DNA of 64,000 nucleotides from Methylosinus sp. Ce-a6 (GCF_009811655.1 NZ_BGJX01000017.1:1-64000); one strand, 5' to 3'; shown: positions 1-7,987, counted from the stretch's first letter. The notes: generated by a model from the sequence alone, not told the origin. Translations and numbers: made by a program.

Positions 1-114
1 GGGCAGCATTGTTATCTGGCGCGGCCTCGCGCGCCTAACCGATATCGCTGAGTGCATTTGTGGGTAATTGAAAGCCGCCGTGGGCCGTCTGGCGACAGGG
101 GAATCGCTTGAAAC

Positions 115-287
115 TCAGCGCCAGGGCCGAGTTATTGCTCGGAAGAGGTAGTCGTCGTTCCAGGCGGCTGTTTTCTTTTTGATTTTGAGGCTGGCCTTAT
201 CGGGTATGTCCTTGATGAGGTTGAGAGCCGCGTGTTTGATCGTCGCCATGTTGGCGGGTCCGTTCTCGGTGCGAAGACGCATCAGGT
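115..287 (-). mobile_element. 3' remnant of an ISAs1-type transposase gene
   Basis: The minus strand encodes a transposase tail that reads DLMRLRTENGPANM, then MATIKHAALNLI, then KTAAWNDDYLF, and stops at 115-117. This is the pattern of the C-terminus of ISAs1-family transposases (family recognised by eye). The upstream part is missing: the reading frame loses similarity near 287, where a recombinase fragment on the other strand begins. The remainder of the IS is not present inside the window, so this is a dead fragment. Confidence 0.6.
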
Positions 288-528
288 CCAGGCCGCTTTG
301 GCCGACGGCATAAGCGACGGCGACGCGGAATGCTCAGAGGCGATCCGGGACTTGGTCGAGACCGTCACCGTCTTTCGGGACGGCGCGCGTCCCGGCGGCG
401 TCCAGGTCGAAATCTCCGGTCGCCTGACCGCCTTGCTCGGCGAGCAGGCGTTTCCCAATCGGGTCAAAGGAGTGTGGGGTAAGATGGTAGCGGAGGAGGG
501 ATTCGAACCCCCGACACAAGGATTATGA
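286..528 (+). pseudogene. C-terminal remnant of a serine site-specific recombinase overlapping a tRNA gene
   Basis: The last ~80 codons read ADGISDGDAECSEAIRDLVE, then VTVFRDGARPGG, and finish with KMVAEEGFEPPTQGL. That is the tail of large serine recombinases that integrate next to tRNA genes; the final residues are encoded by the complement of the tRNA 3' half. The catalytic resolvase domain and most of the protein are absent, cut off at the junction with an ISAs1-type fragment. I infer a decayed integrative element whose body lay to the left of this window. An open frame starts at 232, but the first ~18 codons are IS-derived antisense sequence. Confidence 0.6.
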
Positions 529-561
529 TTCCTCTGCTCTAGCCGACTGAGCTACTCCGCC
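485..561 (-). tRNA. tRNA-Met (anticodon CAT)
   Basis: On the minus strand the gene runs GGCGGAG (acceptor), a four-pair D stem GCTC/GAGC, the anticodon stem GAGGA/TCCTT with loop ATCATAA, a T arm with GGTTCGAATCC, and CTCCGCT-A-CCA. CCA is encoded. The CAT anticodon allows elongator Met or Ile2; the overall sequence resembles alphaproteobacterial elongator tRNA-Met. A recombinase tail runs antisense into its 3' half, marking this as an integration site. Confidence 0.93.
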
Positions 562-918
562 TCCATGACCGAATTCGGTCGGGCGTCGGCGATATAGTCA
601 ACCGCAGCCAAAAGTGTCAAGCCGTCCCAACTCCGCGAAAAGTCCGCGACCCGTGTGGGTCGTCGCCGGCGCGGGGCGGCGCAAGCGCTGCCGGGCGCGG
701 GCGCGGAGATTCTCGAGGGAGGCGAGGGATCCGCTGAGCGGCGGCTCGGGTTCTGCGCCGCCGCTCGACATTCGGAGACAAGCGGCCTGATCGCGCCCTC
801 GGCGCCCCTCGAGAATCGATCGGGGGCCGCTTCGGTGTTGACAGGCCCGTCGCTCGGCTGTCAGCTCGCGTCGCTTCCCGGCCGTCATCCGCGCCGGGGG
901 CGTCGACCGCCGAAAGCC
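562..918. other. intergenic stretch without a recognisable gene
   Basis: Between the tRNA-Met 5' end and yidD there is about 360 bases of GC-rich DNA. Open frames exist on both strands but have no recognisable family or ribosome binding site. A TTGACA hexamer occurs near 839 without a convincing -10 partner. I see no RNA gene here. Confidence 0.4.
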
Positions 919-1233
919 ATGCTCCAGTCCTTGCCGGCGCGCGCGGCGCGCGCGCTCATCCTGCTCTATCGGCTCAGCCTGTCGGCGTTCGTCGGCCGCG
1001 ACTGTCGCTATTTGCCGAGCTGCTCCGAATATGCCGATGAGGCCATCGGCCGACATGGCCTCTGGGCCGGCGGCTGGATGGGTTTCGCGCGCCTCTGCCG
1101 CTGCCGGCCGGGCGGCGGCGAGGGATATGATCCGGTCCCCGAAACGACGCCCGCGTCGGCGCATCCGCTCGCGCCCTGGCGTTATGGCGCGTGGCGGCGG
1201 CCGGCCGTCTGCGAGGCCGTCGAGCCCGATTGA
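919..1233 (+). CDS. yidD: membrane protein insertion efficiency factor YidD
   Basis: This 104-residue protein is a YidD/DUF37 family member, a small peripheral inner-membrane protein that helps the YidC insertase. The signature CRYLPSCSEYA lies at residues 29-39, followed by the HG-x6-GW segment and the CRC pair at 60-62, then the DPVP motif. An N-terminal amphipathic helix (LILLYRLSLSAF) fits membrane association. The open frame extends upstream to 655, but the family starts just before this helix, so I chose the ATG at 919. The C-terminal ~25 residues are an ordinary variable tail. Its stop codon abuts the stop of the convergent gene at 1234. yidC and rnpA are not adjacent here. Confidence 0.9.
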   Translation: MLQSLPARAARALILLYRLSLSAFVGRDCRYLPSCSEYADEAIGRHGLWAGGWMGFARLCRCRPGGGEGYDPVPETTPASAHPLAPWRYGAWRRPAVCEAVEPD

Positions 1234-2070
1234 TCAGGAGCGCGCCATCAGCTCCACGGCGAGGCCGTAGATGCGCAGGCGGATCGGCTCGGGCAGCGCG
1301 CGCAAGGCCTCGAGATAGGTCTGGCCGAGGGCGCAGGTCTTCTTGTCGTCGAAGGGCGAATCGGGCGTCTTGCCGTCGAGCAGCGAGTCGATCTCCGGCT
1401 TGCGCAGCCCGCGCGCGGCGAGCGCCTTCTCGAGCGCGCGAAAATCCTCCTCGCTGGGAGCCGAGCGCTCGAGCTGGCTGGCCCGGCCGCTGGCGATCGC
1501 CTCGAGGCCGACCACCGCCATCTCGGCGGCGAGCGCGCGCCGCCGCGCGGCGAAGCTGTGGAAGTCTTGATCCACGCCGCCATAGAGAAACGCCGCGCAC
1601 AGCTTCTCGTTCTCGGCGGAAATGGCGCGCAGCACGTCGAGCTGCAGATCGAAGACGCGGGAAAGGGCGACGGGCTCCGCCTTGGCGGCGAGCACGCCGC
1701 GCGCCTGGCGCAGCCGGCGCACCGATTCGGCGAGATAGAAATCGACGCTCGTCGTCTGCGCGCCCTCCGCCGCCCGTTCATCCGCGAAAGCCTCTATGGC
1801 GGCGGCGTAATCGGCCGGAAAGGCCTGACGCAGGCGCAAAAAAAACATCCGATATTCCTGCGCGGCGGCGATCGCCTGCTCGACGCGCGCGCGCGCCGCG
1901 AGGCGCGGGTCGACCGGCTCCGGCGCCGGGGCAACGTCGGCGATGGGGATTTCCGGCGCCGGCCCGGCGGCCTTCTTGCCGGGTCCGAGCGCCATCATCA
2001 CCAGTCCGAGGCCGAGGCAGATCGCGACGATCGCGCCGGTCGCCAAAGCGAGCAGCCTTTCCAAGAACAT
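1234..2070 (-). CDS. hypothetical membrane-anchored protein
   Basis: A 278-residue protein with one N-terminal membrane helix (about residues 7-28, ATGAIVAICLGLGLVMMA), a proline/alanine-rich linker (about 33-55), and a predicted helical domain to the end. I do not recognise the family. The topology suggests most of the protein faces the periplasm, or the cytoplasm if the helix is a reverse anchor. Codon use and GC content match its neighbours. It converges on yidD with adjacent stop codons (TGATCA), leaving no room for a conventional terminator. A short gap separates it from the gene transcribed in the same direction upstream. Confidence 0.65.
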   Translation of the reverse strand: MFLERLLALATGAIVAICLGLGLVMMALGPGKKAAGPAPEIPIADVAPAPEPVDPRLAARARVEQAIAAAQEYRMFFLRLRQAFPADYAAAIEAFADERAAEGAQTTSVDFYLAESVRRLRQARGVLAAKAEPVALSRVFDLQLDVLRAISAENEKLCAAFLYGGVDQDFHSFAARRRALAAEMAVVGLEAIASGRASQLERSAPSEEDFRALEKALAARGLRKPEIDSLLDGKTPDSPFDDKKTCALGQTYLEALRALPEPIRLRIYGLAVELMARS

Positions 2071-2145
2071 GGTCGGTCTCTCGATAGCCCGCTCGGCGGG
2101 GAATGGGACTTAAGTCTTACGCAATCTACGAACCGAAAGGCTTTT

Positions 2146-2520
2146 TTAGCCTAATCCTGCGGGGCGGACAAAGGTCGGCGCGCCGCCGCGCCGCGCCACG
2201 AGGCTCGAGGCGCGCGCCTGCTTGGCGCGATAGGCGACGAGAAGGGCGATGTGCCGCGTGAGATCATAGGTCCAATGGCCGGCGCGGGCGCGCTCGGCGC
2301 GCAGCGCGCGCTCGAGCTCCCTCAGCACGGCGGCGGCCGCCTCCGGCGTCTCGGCGGCGATGGCGGCCGGAGTCAGGCGATGGAAAGAGCGCAGGAAATT
2401 CTCGCGGCGATAGGCGCTCGCCTTCTGGCGCAAGGCGATCTGCAGGCTTTCCCGCGCCGCGGCGCGCATACGCTCGGGCGCTCCGGGGCGGTCGGGCTTT
2501 CTCGATGTCGGGCGGGGCAT
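2146..2520 (-). CDS. hypothetical protein, possible DUF6477-like
   Basis: A 124-residue basic protein. The start at 2520 is preceded by GGAGG six bases upstream; an upstream in-frame ATG at 2544 has no such site. The C-terminal half contains LRELERALRAERARAGHW followed by TYDLTRHIALLVAY, which resembles the DUF6477 family of alphaproteobacteria, though I am not certain. It is divergent from the DnaA-domain-IV-like/DUF6456 pair and shares a 140-base intergenic region with it. No catalytic motif is visible. Confidence 0.6.
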   Translation of the reverse strand: MPRPTSRKPDRPGAPERMRAAARESLQIALRQKASAYRRENFLRSFHRLTPAAIAAETPEAAAAVLRELERALRAERARAGHWTYDLTRHIALLVAYRAKQARASSLVARRGGAPTFVRPAGLG

Positions 2521-2662
2521 GGCGGTCCTCCAACGCGCGAGCATGATCGAGGAGGGGGAACCGGGGATAAGTATTTTGTCCGTTGAATAGGATTAAATTC
2601 ATGATATCGTCGCCGCAACCTCGGCCGAGGGCCGTGACCTTTCGAACAAGCGATTTGACGAG

Positions 2663-3034
2663 ATGCGCGGCCGACGAAACGCTCCTGTCCGCTCTTCCGC
2701 GCTCTGCTCCGCCGCCGCGGCGGCCGCCTGCGGCGTCGCTCCCCGCGAATTGCGCGCGTCGACCCGCGGCCGCGCGCCCGTCGCCGCGGCGCGCCATCTC
2801 GCTCTCTATCTCGATCATGTCGCTTTCGGCGCGAGCCTTTCGGCCTGCGCGCGCGCCTTCGCGCGCGACCGCGCGAGCGTGCGCCACGCCTGCGCGCGCA
2901 TAGAGGATCGCCGCGACGACGAAGATTTCGATCGCGCCGTCGCCGCGCTGGAACAAGCGCTCGGCGCGCAGAAACGGCTCCTCGAATCGCTCGCCCTTTC
3001 CTTCACCCTCGATCCGACAGGAGACGATTCATGA
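2663..3034 (+). CDS. DnaA domain-IV-like helix-turn-helix protein
   Basis: A 123-residue protein whose central part resembles the C-terminal DNA-binding domain of DnaA (bacterial DnaA helix-turn-helix): GVAPRELRASTRGRA, then ARHLALYLDHVAFG, then ARAFARDRASVRHAC, where DnaA itself has a GRDHTTV-like signature. It lacks the AAA+ ATPase module, so it cannot act as an initiator ATPase; DNA binding is likely. The last four bases overlap the next gene's start (ATGA at 3031-3034), implying translational coupling with the DUF6456 protein. The two are commonly neighbours in Hyphomicrobiales (from memory). Confidence 0.7.
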   Translation: MRGRRNAPVRSSALCSAAAAAACGVAPRELRASTRGRAPVAAARHLALYLDHVAFGASLSACARAFARDRASVRHACARIEDRRDDEDFDRAVAALEQALGAQKRLLESLALSFTLDPTGDDS

Positions 3035-3882
3035 GCTTGAACCAGCGGCGAATGAACGAGGATTATGAGCGCCCGCTTCGTCGCCTCCTCGAGGCGATGA
3101 GCGAGCCCGGCGCCGAGGCGATGCCCGATCGGCTGGGCGGCGGCTCCGTCGTGATCGCGGCGCCGCGCAAGGGCGTCACCGTCGCGCGGGCGCGGCTTCC
3201 CGGAAAGATCGCCGCAGAGGCGGCGGCGCGAGGGCTCGCGCATTGGGAGGGTGTCGGAGAGGCGCGACGGCTTCGGCTGACGCAAGAGGGCCGCGCTCAT
3301 TTGAAGCGCCTCGCCGCGCCCGCGCAGGCCGATCCGTTTCGCGCGCAGCACGGGGCTCTGACGCCGCGCGTCGTGGAGAAAGGCGCGCGTCCGACGCTCG
3401 TCGACGAGGGCGAGAGCCCGCTCGCCTGGCTCGCGCGCCGCAAGGACCGCGCCGGGCGCCCCTTTCTCGCGCCGGAGCAGATCGAAGCCGGCGAACGCTT
3501 TCGGCGCGATGTGACGCAGGCCAATATTCTCCAGCGCGTCACCGCCGATTGGGAGGCTTCGATCGGCTCCGCGCGCCAAGGGGGCGCCGGCGCCAATGTC
3601 GCCGATGTGGCGATCGACGCGCGCCGGCGCCTGGCGCGGGCGTTCGACGCGGTGGGGCCGGAGCTCGCCGGGCTGCTCACCGACGTCTGCGGCTATTTGA
3701 AAGGCCTCGAGCTCGTCGAGAGCGAACGCGGCTGGCCGCAGCGCTCCGCCAAAGTGGTGCTGAAAATCGCGCTGGAGCGCCTCGCGCAGCATTATGGTCT
3801 GGCGAGCGAGGCGCAGGGGCCGGAGCGCGCGCATCGCCTGCTGCATTGGGGAACCGAGGACTATCGTCCGCGCGTGTCCTGA
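3031..3882 (+). CDS. DUF6456 domain-containing protein
   Basis: A 283-residue protein with the DUF6456 domain in its C-terminal half. Visible conserved blocks are ESPLAWLARRKDRAGRPFL (about 131-149), AGERFRRDVTQANI, VGPELAGLLTDVCGYLKGLE, and ERGWPQRSAKVVLKIAL ending in a LAQHYG motif. The N-terminal ~110 residues look like a winged-helix-type region (GLAHWEGVGEARRLRLTQEG). The family is thought to be DNA-binding; no enzymatic motif is seen. It is coupled to the preceding DnaA-IV-like gene by a 4-base overlap, so the pair probably acts together, perhaps in regulation or cell-cycle/replication control (inference). Confidence 0.75.
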   Translation: MSLNQRRMNEDYERPLRRLLEAMSEPGAEAMPDRLGGGSVVIAAPRKGVTVARARLPGKIAAEAAARGLAHWEGVGEARRLRLTQEGRAHLKRLAAPAQADPFRAQHGALTPRVVEKGARPTLVDEGESPLAWLARRKDRAGRPFLAPEQIEAGERFRRDVTQANILQRVTADWEASIGSARQGGAGANVADVAIDARRRLARAFDAVGPELAGLLTDVCGYLKGLELVESERGWPQRSAKVVLKIALERLAQHYGLASEAQGPERAHRLLHWGTEDYRPRVS

Positions 3883-3943
3883 GCCGAGGGAAACCGAGCG
3901 AAAGCGGCTCGGTTGACAGAGCAGCGCTTTCGGCGCATGAATT

Positions 3944-3970
3944 GCGTCATATTGCAATGCAATATGACGC
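3944..3970. promoter_or_regulatory. perfect 13+1+13 palindrome (candidate operator) upstream of an ABC exporter
   Basis: Left arm GCGTCATATTGCA, one central base, and the exact reverse complement on the right. It lies in the 370-base gap 3883-4255 between the DUF6456 gene and the ABC transporter, 285 bases before the latter. A TTGACA hexamer is at 3913-3918, about 25 bases upstream. There is no following T-run, so a regulator site is more likely than a terminator. No gene is seen in the rest of the gap. Confidence 0.5.
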
Positions 3971-4011
3971 GTCGCGCCGCGATGCGGTCGTCACTCTGAT
4001 CGGGGAGTCGC

Positions 4012-4030
4012 CATGATGAAATTCATCATG
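4012..4030. promoter_or_regulatory. second perfect palindrome (9+1+9) in the same intergenic region
   Basis: Left arm CATGATGAA, one central base, right arm TTCATCATG. It lies 41 bases downstream of the 27-bp palindrome and has the same odd-length design, but a different sequence. It precedes the ABC transporter start by about 225 bases. Possible operator; function inferred only from symmetry and position. Confidence 0.4.
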
Positions 4031-4255
4031 TCTCATCGTTCCCCGGGCCGCGCCTAGAGAGTTCAGGCAATGAGCCCGGTTCTCAGAATTCCGGGCTGTC
4101 CTCTCTCGCGCGCCATCCGGCCGACCCCGTCGGTCCCGACGGCTCTCTCACGAAAGACTTTCCGGAACGAATAGCGACAAGGGCCCCGCGCCCCCCTCGC
4201 CATTCATCGTTTCTCCATACCAGGGATCGGGACGTTCGCGCGTCCCGCGCGATTC

Positions 4256-6037
4256 ATGTCCGCCTATTTGACCACGTTGCGCTTCGCGCTCCGCTATTGG
4301 CTCCTCTCGCCGCGCCTGCTGGCCGCGATGCTCGTCGCGCGCCTTCTCTCCAATATCGTCGACGTCTTCGTTCCCGTGGCGTCCGGCCGCCTCGCCGATG
4401 TCGTCGCCGGCGAGCCGCGCGACCTCGGGACGGCGCTCGCCGCTCTCGCGGCGTTTCTCGGCACGGTGCTGCTGTTTCATTGCCTGCGCAATTTCGTCGC
4501 CTTCTCTGTCTGCCATGTCGCGGCTCACGCCATGGCGGCGCTGGTGCGCGACGCCTTCGCGCGTGTGCAGCGCTTCTCGGCCGATTGGCACGCCAACGCT
4601 TTCGCCGGCGCGACGGTGCGCAAGATCACGCGCGGCGTCTGGGCCTTCGATACGCTGACCGACACGCTCATCTTCGGCATGTTGCCGGCGGCGACGGTCA
4701 TTGTCGCGATCACTTGCCTCTTGTCCTGGCGCTGGCCGCTGCTCGGCCTCGTCGTGACGATCGGCATATCGCTGTTTCTGGCGCTTGGCGTGGGCCTCTC
4801 GCTCGGCTGGATCAGCCCGGCCGCGCAGATCTCGCAGGCGCTCGACTCCACGGTGAGCGCGCGGCTCGCCGATTCGATCACCGGCAATCAGATCGTCAAA
4901 GGCTTCGCCGCCGAAGCGCGGGAGGACGAGAGCTTCGCGGCGCTCATCGCCGAATGGCGAAAACGCACGCTCGTCTCCTGGTATCGCGGCTCCACGGTCG
5001 GGCTGTTGCAGGCGATCGTGATGATCGCGATGCAGGCGGCGCTGCTCGGCTGTGGGCTCATGCTGTGGTCGCAGGGCGGCATGTCGACGGGCGATGTGGT
5101 GAGCCTCATCGGCATACAAGGGCTCATCAACGGCTATTTGCGCGACATTGGCGAGCATGTGCGCAATCTGCAGCGCGCCGTGAACGAGATGGAGGATGTC
5201 GTCGAATTCGCCGCGCAGGAGCCCGACGTCGTCGACGCCCCGGGCGCGACGCCGCTCGTCGTGAAGCGCGGCGAGATCGTCTTCGACGATGTGACCTTCG
5301 GCTATCCGAATGCGCGCAAGCCGCTCTATGAGAATTTCTCGCTGACGATCCGGCCCGGCGAGCGCGTCGGCCTCGTCGGCGCCTCGGGCGCCGGCAAGAC
5401 CACCTTCGTCAAGCTGCTGCAACGCCAGTTCGATCTCGACAAGGGCCGCATTCTCATCGACGGGCGCGATATCGCCATGGCGACGCAGGCGTCGCTGCGG
5501 CGCGCGATCGGCATCGTCGCGCAGGAGCCGATCCTTTTCCACCGGCCGCTCGGCGAGAACATCGCTTACGGTCGGCCGGAAGCGGCGGCTTACGAGATCG
5601 CGGAGGCGGCGCGCCTCGCCCATGCCGACATTTTCATCGAGCGTCTGCCCGACGCTTATGAAACGCTCGTCGGCGAGCGCGGCGTGAAGCTCTCGGGCGG
5701 CGAGCGCCAGCGCGTGGCGATCGCGCGCGCGATTCTCGCCGCGACGCCGATTTTGGTGCTGGACGAGGCGACCTCCTCGCTCGACTCCGTCTCCGAATTC
5801 CACATTCGGGCGGCGATCGAGCAATTGTCGGCGGGACGCACGACGATCGTCGTCGCGCATCGTCTGTCGACGGTGCGGCGGCTCGACCGCATATTGGTGT
5901 TCGACCACGGCCGCATCGTCGAGGATGGCTCGCATGAGGAGCTGATGCGCCTTTCGGGCGGCGTCTATCGCCGTCTGTTCGAGACGCAGATCGGCGCGGG
6001 CGACACGCTGGAAGCGGCGATCGAGCGGGCGGGGTGA
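4256..6037 (+). CDS. ABC transporter, fused permease and ATPase (MsbA-like exporter)
   Basis: A 593-residue half-transporter that would work as a homodimer exporting a lipid, drug or peptide. The first ~310 residues form the transmembrane domain with about six helices. The nucleotide-binding domain follows, with Walker A GASGAGKTT (about 379), Q-loop region VAQEP, signature LSGGERQRVAIARA (about 479), Walker B ILVLDEATSSLDS (about 499) and H-loop VVAHRLSTV. Length and order are typical of the MsbA/LmrA type. The start ATG at 4256 begins directly before the hydrophobic region. Two perfect palindromes upstream suggest control by a repressor. No accessory export gene is adjacent, so the substrate is unknown. 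Confidence 0.9.
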   Translation: MSAYLTTLRFALRYWLLSPRLLAAMLVARLLSNIVDVFVPVASGRLADVVAGEPRDLGTALAALAAFLGTVLLFHCLRNFVAFSVCHVAAHAMAALVRDAFARVQRFSADWHANAFAGATVRKITRGVWAFDTLTDTLIFGMLPAATVIVAITCLLSWRWPLLGLVVTIGISLFLALGVGLSLGWISPAAQISQALDSTVSARLADSITGNQIVKGFAAEAREDESFAALIAEWRKRTLVSWYRGSTVGLLQAIVMIAMQAALLGCGLMLWSQGGMSTGDVVSLIGIQGLINGYLRDIGEHVRNLQRAVNEMEDVVEFAAQEPDVVDAPGATPLVVKRGEIVFDDVTFGYPNARKPLYENFSLTIRPGERVGLVGASGAGKTTFVKLLQRQFDLDKGRILIDGRDIAMATQASLRRAIGIVAQEPILFHRPLGENIAYGRPEAAAYEIAEAARLAHADIFIERLPDAYETLVGERGVKLSGGERQRVAIARAILAATPILVLDEATSSLDSVSEFHIRAAIEQLSAGRTTIVVAHRLSTVRRLDRILVFDHGRIVEDGSHEELMRLSGGVYRRLFETQIGAGDTLEAAIERAG

Positions 6038-6060
6038 GACGCCAGCGACGGAAGGGCGCT

Positions 6061-6127
6061 CATCGCGAGCGGAGCGATCCAGGGGCCGGCCTTGCGGCTC
6101 TGGATCGCGTCGCTCCGCTCGCGATGA
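6061..6127. repeat. dispersed palindromic repeat, family D
   Basis: An inverted repeat with arms like TCATCGCGAGCGGAGCGA and TCGCTCCGCTCGCGATGA around a GATCCAG/CTGGATC inner stem. A second copy lies at 18817-18893. It fills the gap between two convergent genes (ABC transporter and VapC-like) and may also end transcription. Confidence 0.7.
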
Positions 6128-6138
6128 CAGCCGCCTGA

Positions 6139-6507
6139 TCAAACCCACAGGATCGGCGTGGCGTATCGCTCGAAGGCGCGGTCGTGGGTGACAATGGTCA
6201 GCTCGCGGCGTCGCGCCTGGGCGATGATCATGCGGTCGAAAGGATCGCCGTGATGCGGCGGAAGGCGCGCGGCCGCGACGGCGTCCTTCGCCTCGATCGA
6301 CAGAAGCTCGCAGCGGAGCGCGGCGACCGCCTCCAGGAAGTCGAGATTTCCGGGCAATCGGCCGGAGGCCGACTTGATCTCGAACTCCCATACGGAAGCG
6401 ACGCTCACGAAGAGCATCTGCTTTTCCGCGATCGTCTCGACCGCCTCGGGTGGAAGCCGCGGCTCGCCGAGCATCCACCACAACACGACATGGGTGTCGA
6501 GGATCAA
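6139..6507 (-). CDS. vapC: PIN-domain toxin, VapC type
   Basis: A 122-residue PIN-domain ribonuclease, the toxin of a type II pair. The acidic residues expected to bind metal are visible: D4 in MILDTHVVLWW, E41 in SVWEFEIK, and D88/D91 in GDPFDRMIIAQA, with D109 in THDR near the end. Length matches the VapC family. Its ATG overlaps the upstream antitoxin stop by four bases, so the two are co-translated. The RNA target cannot be told from sequence. Confidence 0.9.
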   Translation of the reverse strand: MILDTHVVLWWMLGEPRLPPEAVETIAEKQMLFVSVASVWEFEIKSASGRLPGNLDFLEAVAALRCELLSIEAKDAVAAARLPPHHGDPFDRMIIAQARRRELTIVTHDRAFERYATPILWV

Positions 6508-6773
6508 GGACAGTCCTTCTCAGCCGAGGCGCCGAAGAACGCTTCTATATCGGCGTCCATCCGCTTCCACGCCTCCCATCCGGGCCAGGCGGCCCGACCC
6601 GCCCATGCGCCGATGATCGCCTTGCGGTCGAATTCAGCCGGCGCAGGCTCGACCGCGACGATTTTGACGAGCGGCTTGCCGGCCTTGGCGATGACGACCT
6701 CCTCACCTCGCAAAGCCGCATCGATCAGCTTCGAAAGGTTCGTCTTGGCCGCATGGATGTTGGTGACGGACAT
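6504..6773 (-). CDS. antitoxin of the Phd/YefM type (VapB role)
   Basis: An 89-residue antitoxin. The N-terminal DNA-binding and dimerisation region (NIHAAKTNLSKLIDAALRGE, then VVIAKAGKPLVKIV) is the standard Phd/YefM pattern. The C-terminal part (WKRMDADIEAFFGASAEKD) would wrap the toxin. It precedes the PIN toxin with an ATGA overlap. As in this family generally, autorepression of the operon is expected; the AT-rich leader just upstream (6774-6815) is the likely promoter region. Confidence 0.88.
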   Translation of the reverse strand: MSVTNIHAAKTNLSKLIDAALRGEEVVIAKAGKPLVKIVAVEPAPAEFDRKAIIGAWAGRAAWPGWEAWKRMDADIEAFFGASAEKDCP

Positions 6774-6828
6774 ATAATAAACATAGCATCCGAGCGGCGC
6801 ATTGTCTAGCTAGGTTAGCTAATACAGG

Positions 6829-7752
6829 TCAAGCGTCGGTTCCGCCGTCGCCGCCGCCCCAGTCGCTTCCCCCGGAGCCGGAGCTACGCTCGGAGCCGCC
6901 GATCGGCCACGACACGCCGACGCCGCCGCCCGACGAGGGCATGCGCGAGGCGATCGCGCCGGCGAGGCGCGAGAAGGGCATGGATTGCAGCCACACATGG
7001 CCCGGCCCGACGAGCCGCGCGAAGAAGAAGCCCTCGCCGCCGAAGAACATGGATTTGACGCCGCCGACCGGCACGACGTCGAAGGAGATGCCCGCGGTCT
7101 GCGCGACGAGACAGCCCGAATCGACATGCAGCTCCTCGCCCGGCGCGAGCTCGCGCTCGACCACCGTGCCGCCCGCGTGGACGAAGACGATTCCGTCGCC
7201 CGAAAGGCGCTGCATGATGAAGCCTTCGCCGCCGAAAAGGCCGGTCATGATCTTCTTCTGGAAGGCGATGTCTATGGCGACCCCGAGCGCGCCGGCAAGA
7301 AAAGTGTCGCGCTGGCACATGAGCTCGCCGCCATATTGCGAAAGCTGCAGCGGCAGAATTTTGCCCGGATAGGGCGCGGCGAAAGCGACCTGCGCGGGGC
7401 CGTAGCCATTGTTGGCGAAACGCGTCATGAACAAGGTGGAGCCGGAGAGCGCGCGCTTGGCGCCGCGCCAGAGCTTGCCGAGGAGGCCGCTGTCCTGATC
7501 GGCGCCGTCGCCGAAGATCGTCTCCATGGCGACCGCGCCGTCCTTGAACATCATGGCGCCGGCTTCGGCGATGCAGGCCTGGCCGGGATCGAGGGCCATC
7601 TCGACGAATTGCATCTCATGGCCTTTGACCTCGAAGCGCAGCGCCTCTGCGGGCTCCGAGCGCGCCGGCTCCGCCGAAACCGAGGGCACGGATTGGTAAG
7701 GCCCCAGAATACCGCCGCCGCCGAGAAAACCGCCGCCGTCGTTCGAGCTCAT
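6829..7752 (-). CDS. AIM24 / TIGR00266 family protein
   Basis: A 307-residue protein of the AIM24 (TIGR00266) family, a beta-rich fold of unknown biochemical role. Characteristic stretches are AEAGAMMFKDGAVAMET, LFMTRFANNGYGPAQVAFA, GGEGFIMQRLSGDGIVFVHA and VDSGCLVAQT. The N-terminus (about residues 1-35) and the C-terminus are glycine/serine-rich and probably disordered; the C-terminal tail has GGSERSSGSGGSDWGGGDGG. No signal peptide is seen. It stands alone between the toxin-antitoxin pair and typA. Confidence 0.85.
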   Translation of the reverse strand: MSSNDGGGFLGGGGILGPYQSVPSVSAEPARSEPAEALRFEVKGHEMQFVEMALDPGQACIAEAGAMMFKDGAVAMETIFGDGADQDSGLLGKLWRGAKRALSGSTLFMTRFANNGYGPAQVAFAAPYPGKILPLQLSQYGGELMCQRDTFLAGALGVAIDIAFQKKIMTGLFGGEGFIMQRLSGDGIVFVHAGGTVVERELAPGEELHVDSGCLVAQTAGISFDVVPVGGVKSMFFGGEGFFFARLVGPGHVWLQSMPFSRLAGAIASRMPSSGGGVGVSWPIGGSERSSGSGGSDWGGGDGGTDA

Positions 7753-7825
7753 GCTGCCCCCTCATCGAGTTGCGACGCTGGAGCTTGCCAGACATTCGCG
7801 ACCTTTTCAAAGCAAGGGCGCTCTC

Positions 7826-7987
7826 CTTCTCCCACTCGTGGGAGACGGTGGCCCGCGCAGCGAGGTCGGATGAGGGCGGCTGAGGTTTGCATAGCGGACA
7901 GAGGTTTCGAGATCGTCGCCGCGGCTCGAACCCTCATCCGACCCTCGCTGACGCGAGGGCCACCGTCTCCCGCGAGCGGGAGAAGGA
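7826..7987. repeat. long imperfect inverted repeat between convergently spaced genes
   Basis: Left arm at 7826-7878 (CCTTCTCCCACTCGTGGGAG then ACGGTGGCCC and GTCGGATGAGGG) is mirrored by 7932-7987 (CCCTCATCCGAC, GGGCCACCGTCTCCC and GAGCGGGAGAAGG). The arms are about 53 bases each around a 53-base loop. The ends resemble the shorter CCTTCTCCCCGCGAGCGGGGAGAAGG hairpins elsewhere in the window (for example 52807-52840). Confidence 0.7.

Noticed and set aside
598..2154. Long open frames opposite and overlapping yidD and the 278-residue membrane protein
   Set aside because: High-GC DNA gives long antisense frames; these are Arg/Ala-rich, lack known motifs and ribosome sites, and overlap well-supported genes.
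3244..4016. Frame overlapping the DUF6456 gene and extending to the palindromes
   Set aside because: Out-of-frame Arg-rich translation with no family resemblance.
4148..6481. 777-codon antisense frame under the ABC transporter
   Set aside because: Arg/Asp/His-rich composition typical of antisense frames; covers a gene with complete ABC motifs.
7826..7987. Possible structured non-coding RNA
   Set aside because: The long inverted repeat shares its ends with other dispersed hairpins, so a repeat element is simpler; no promoter seen.
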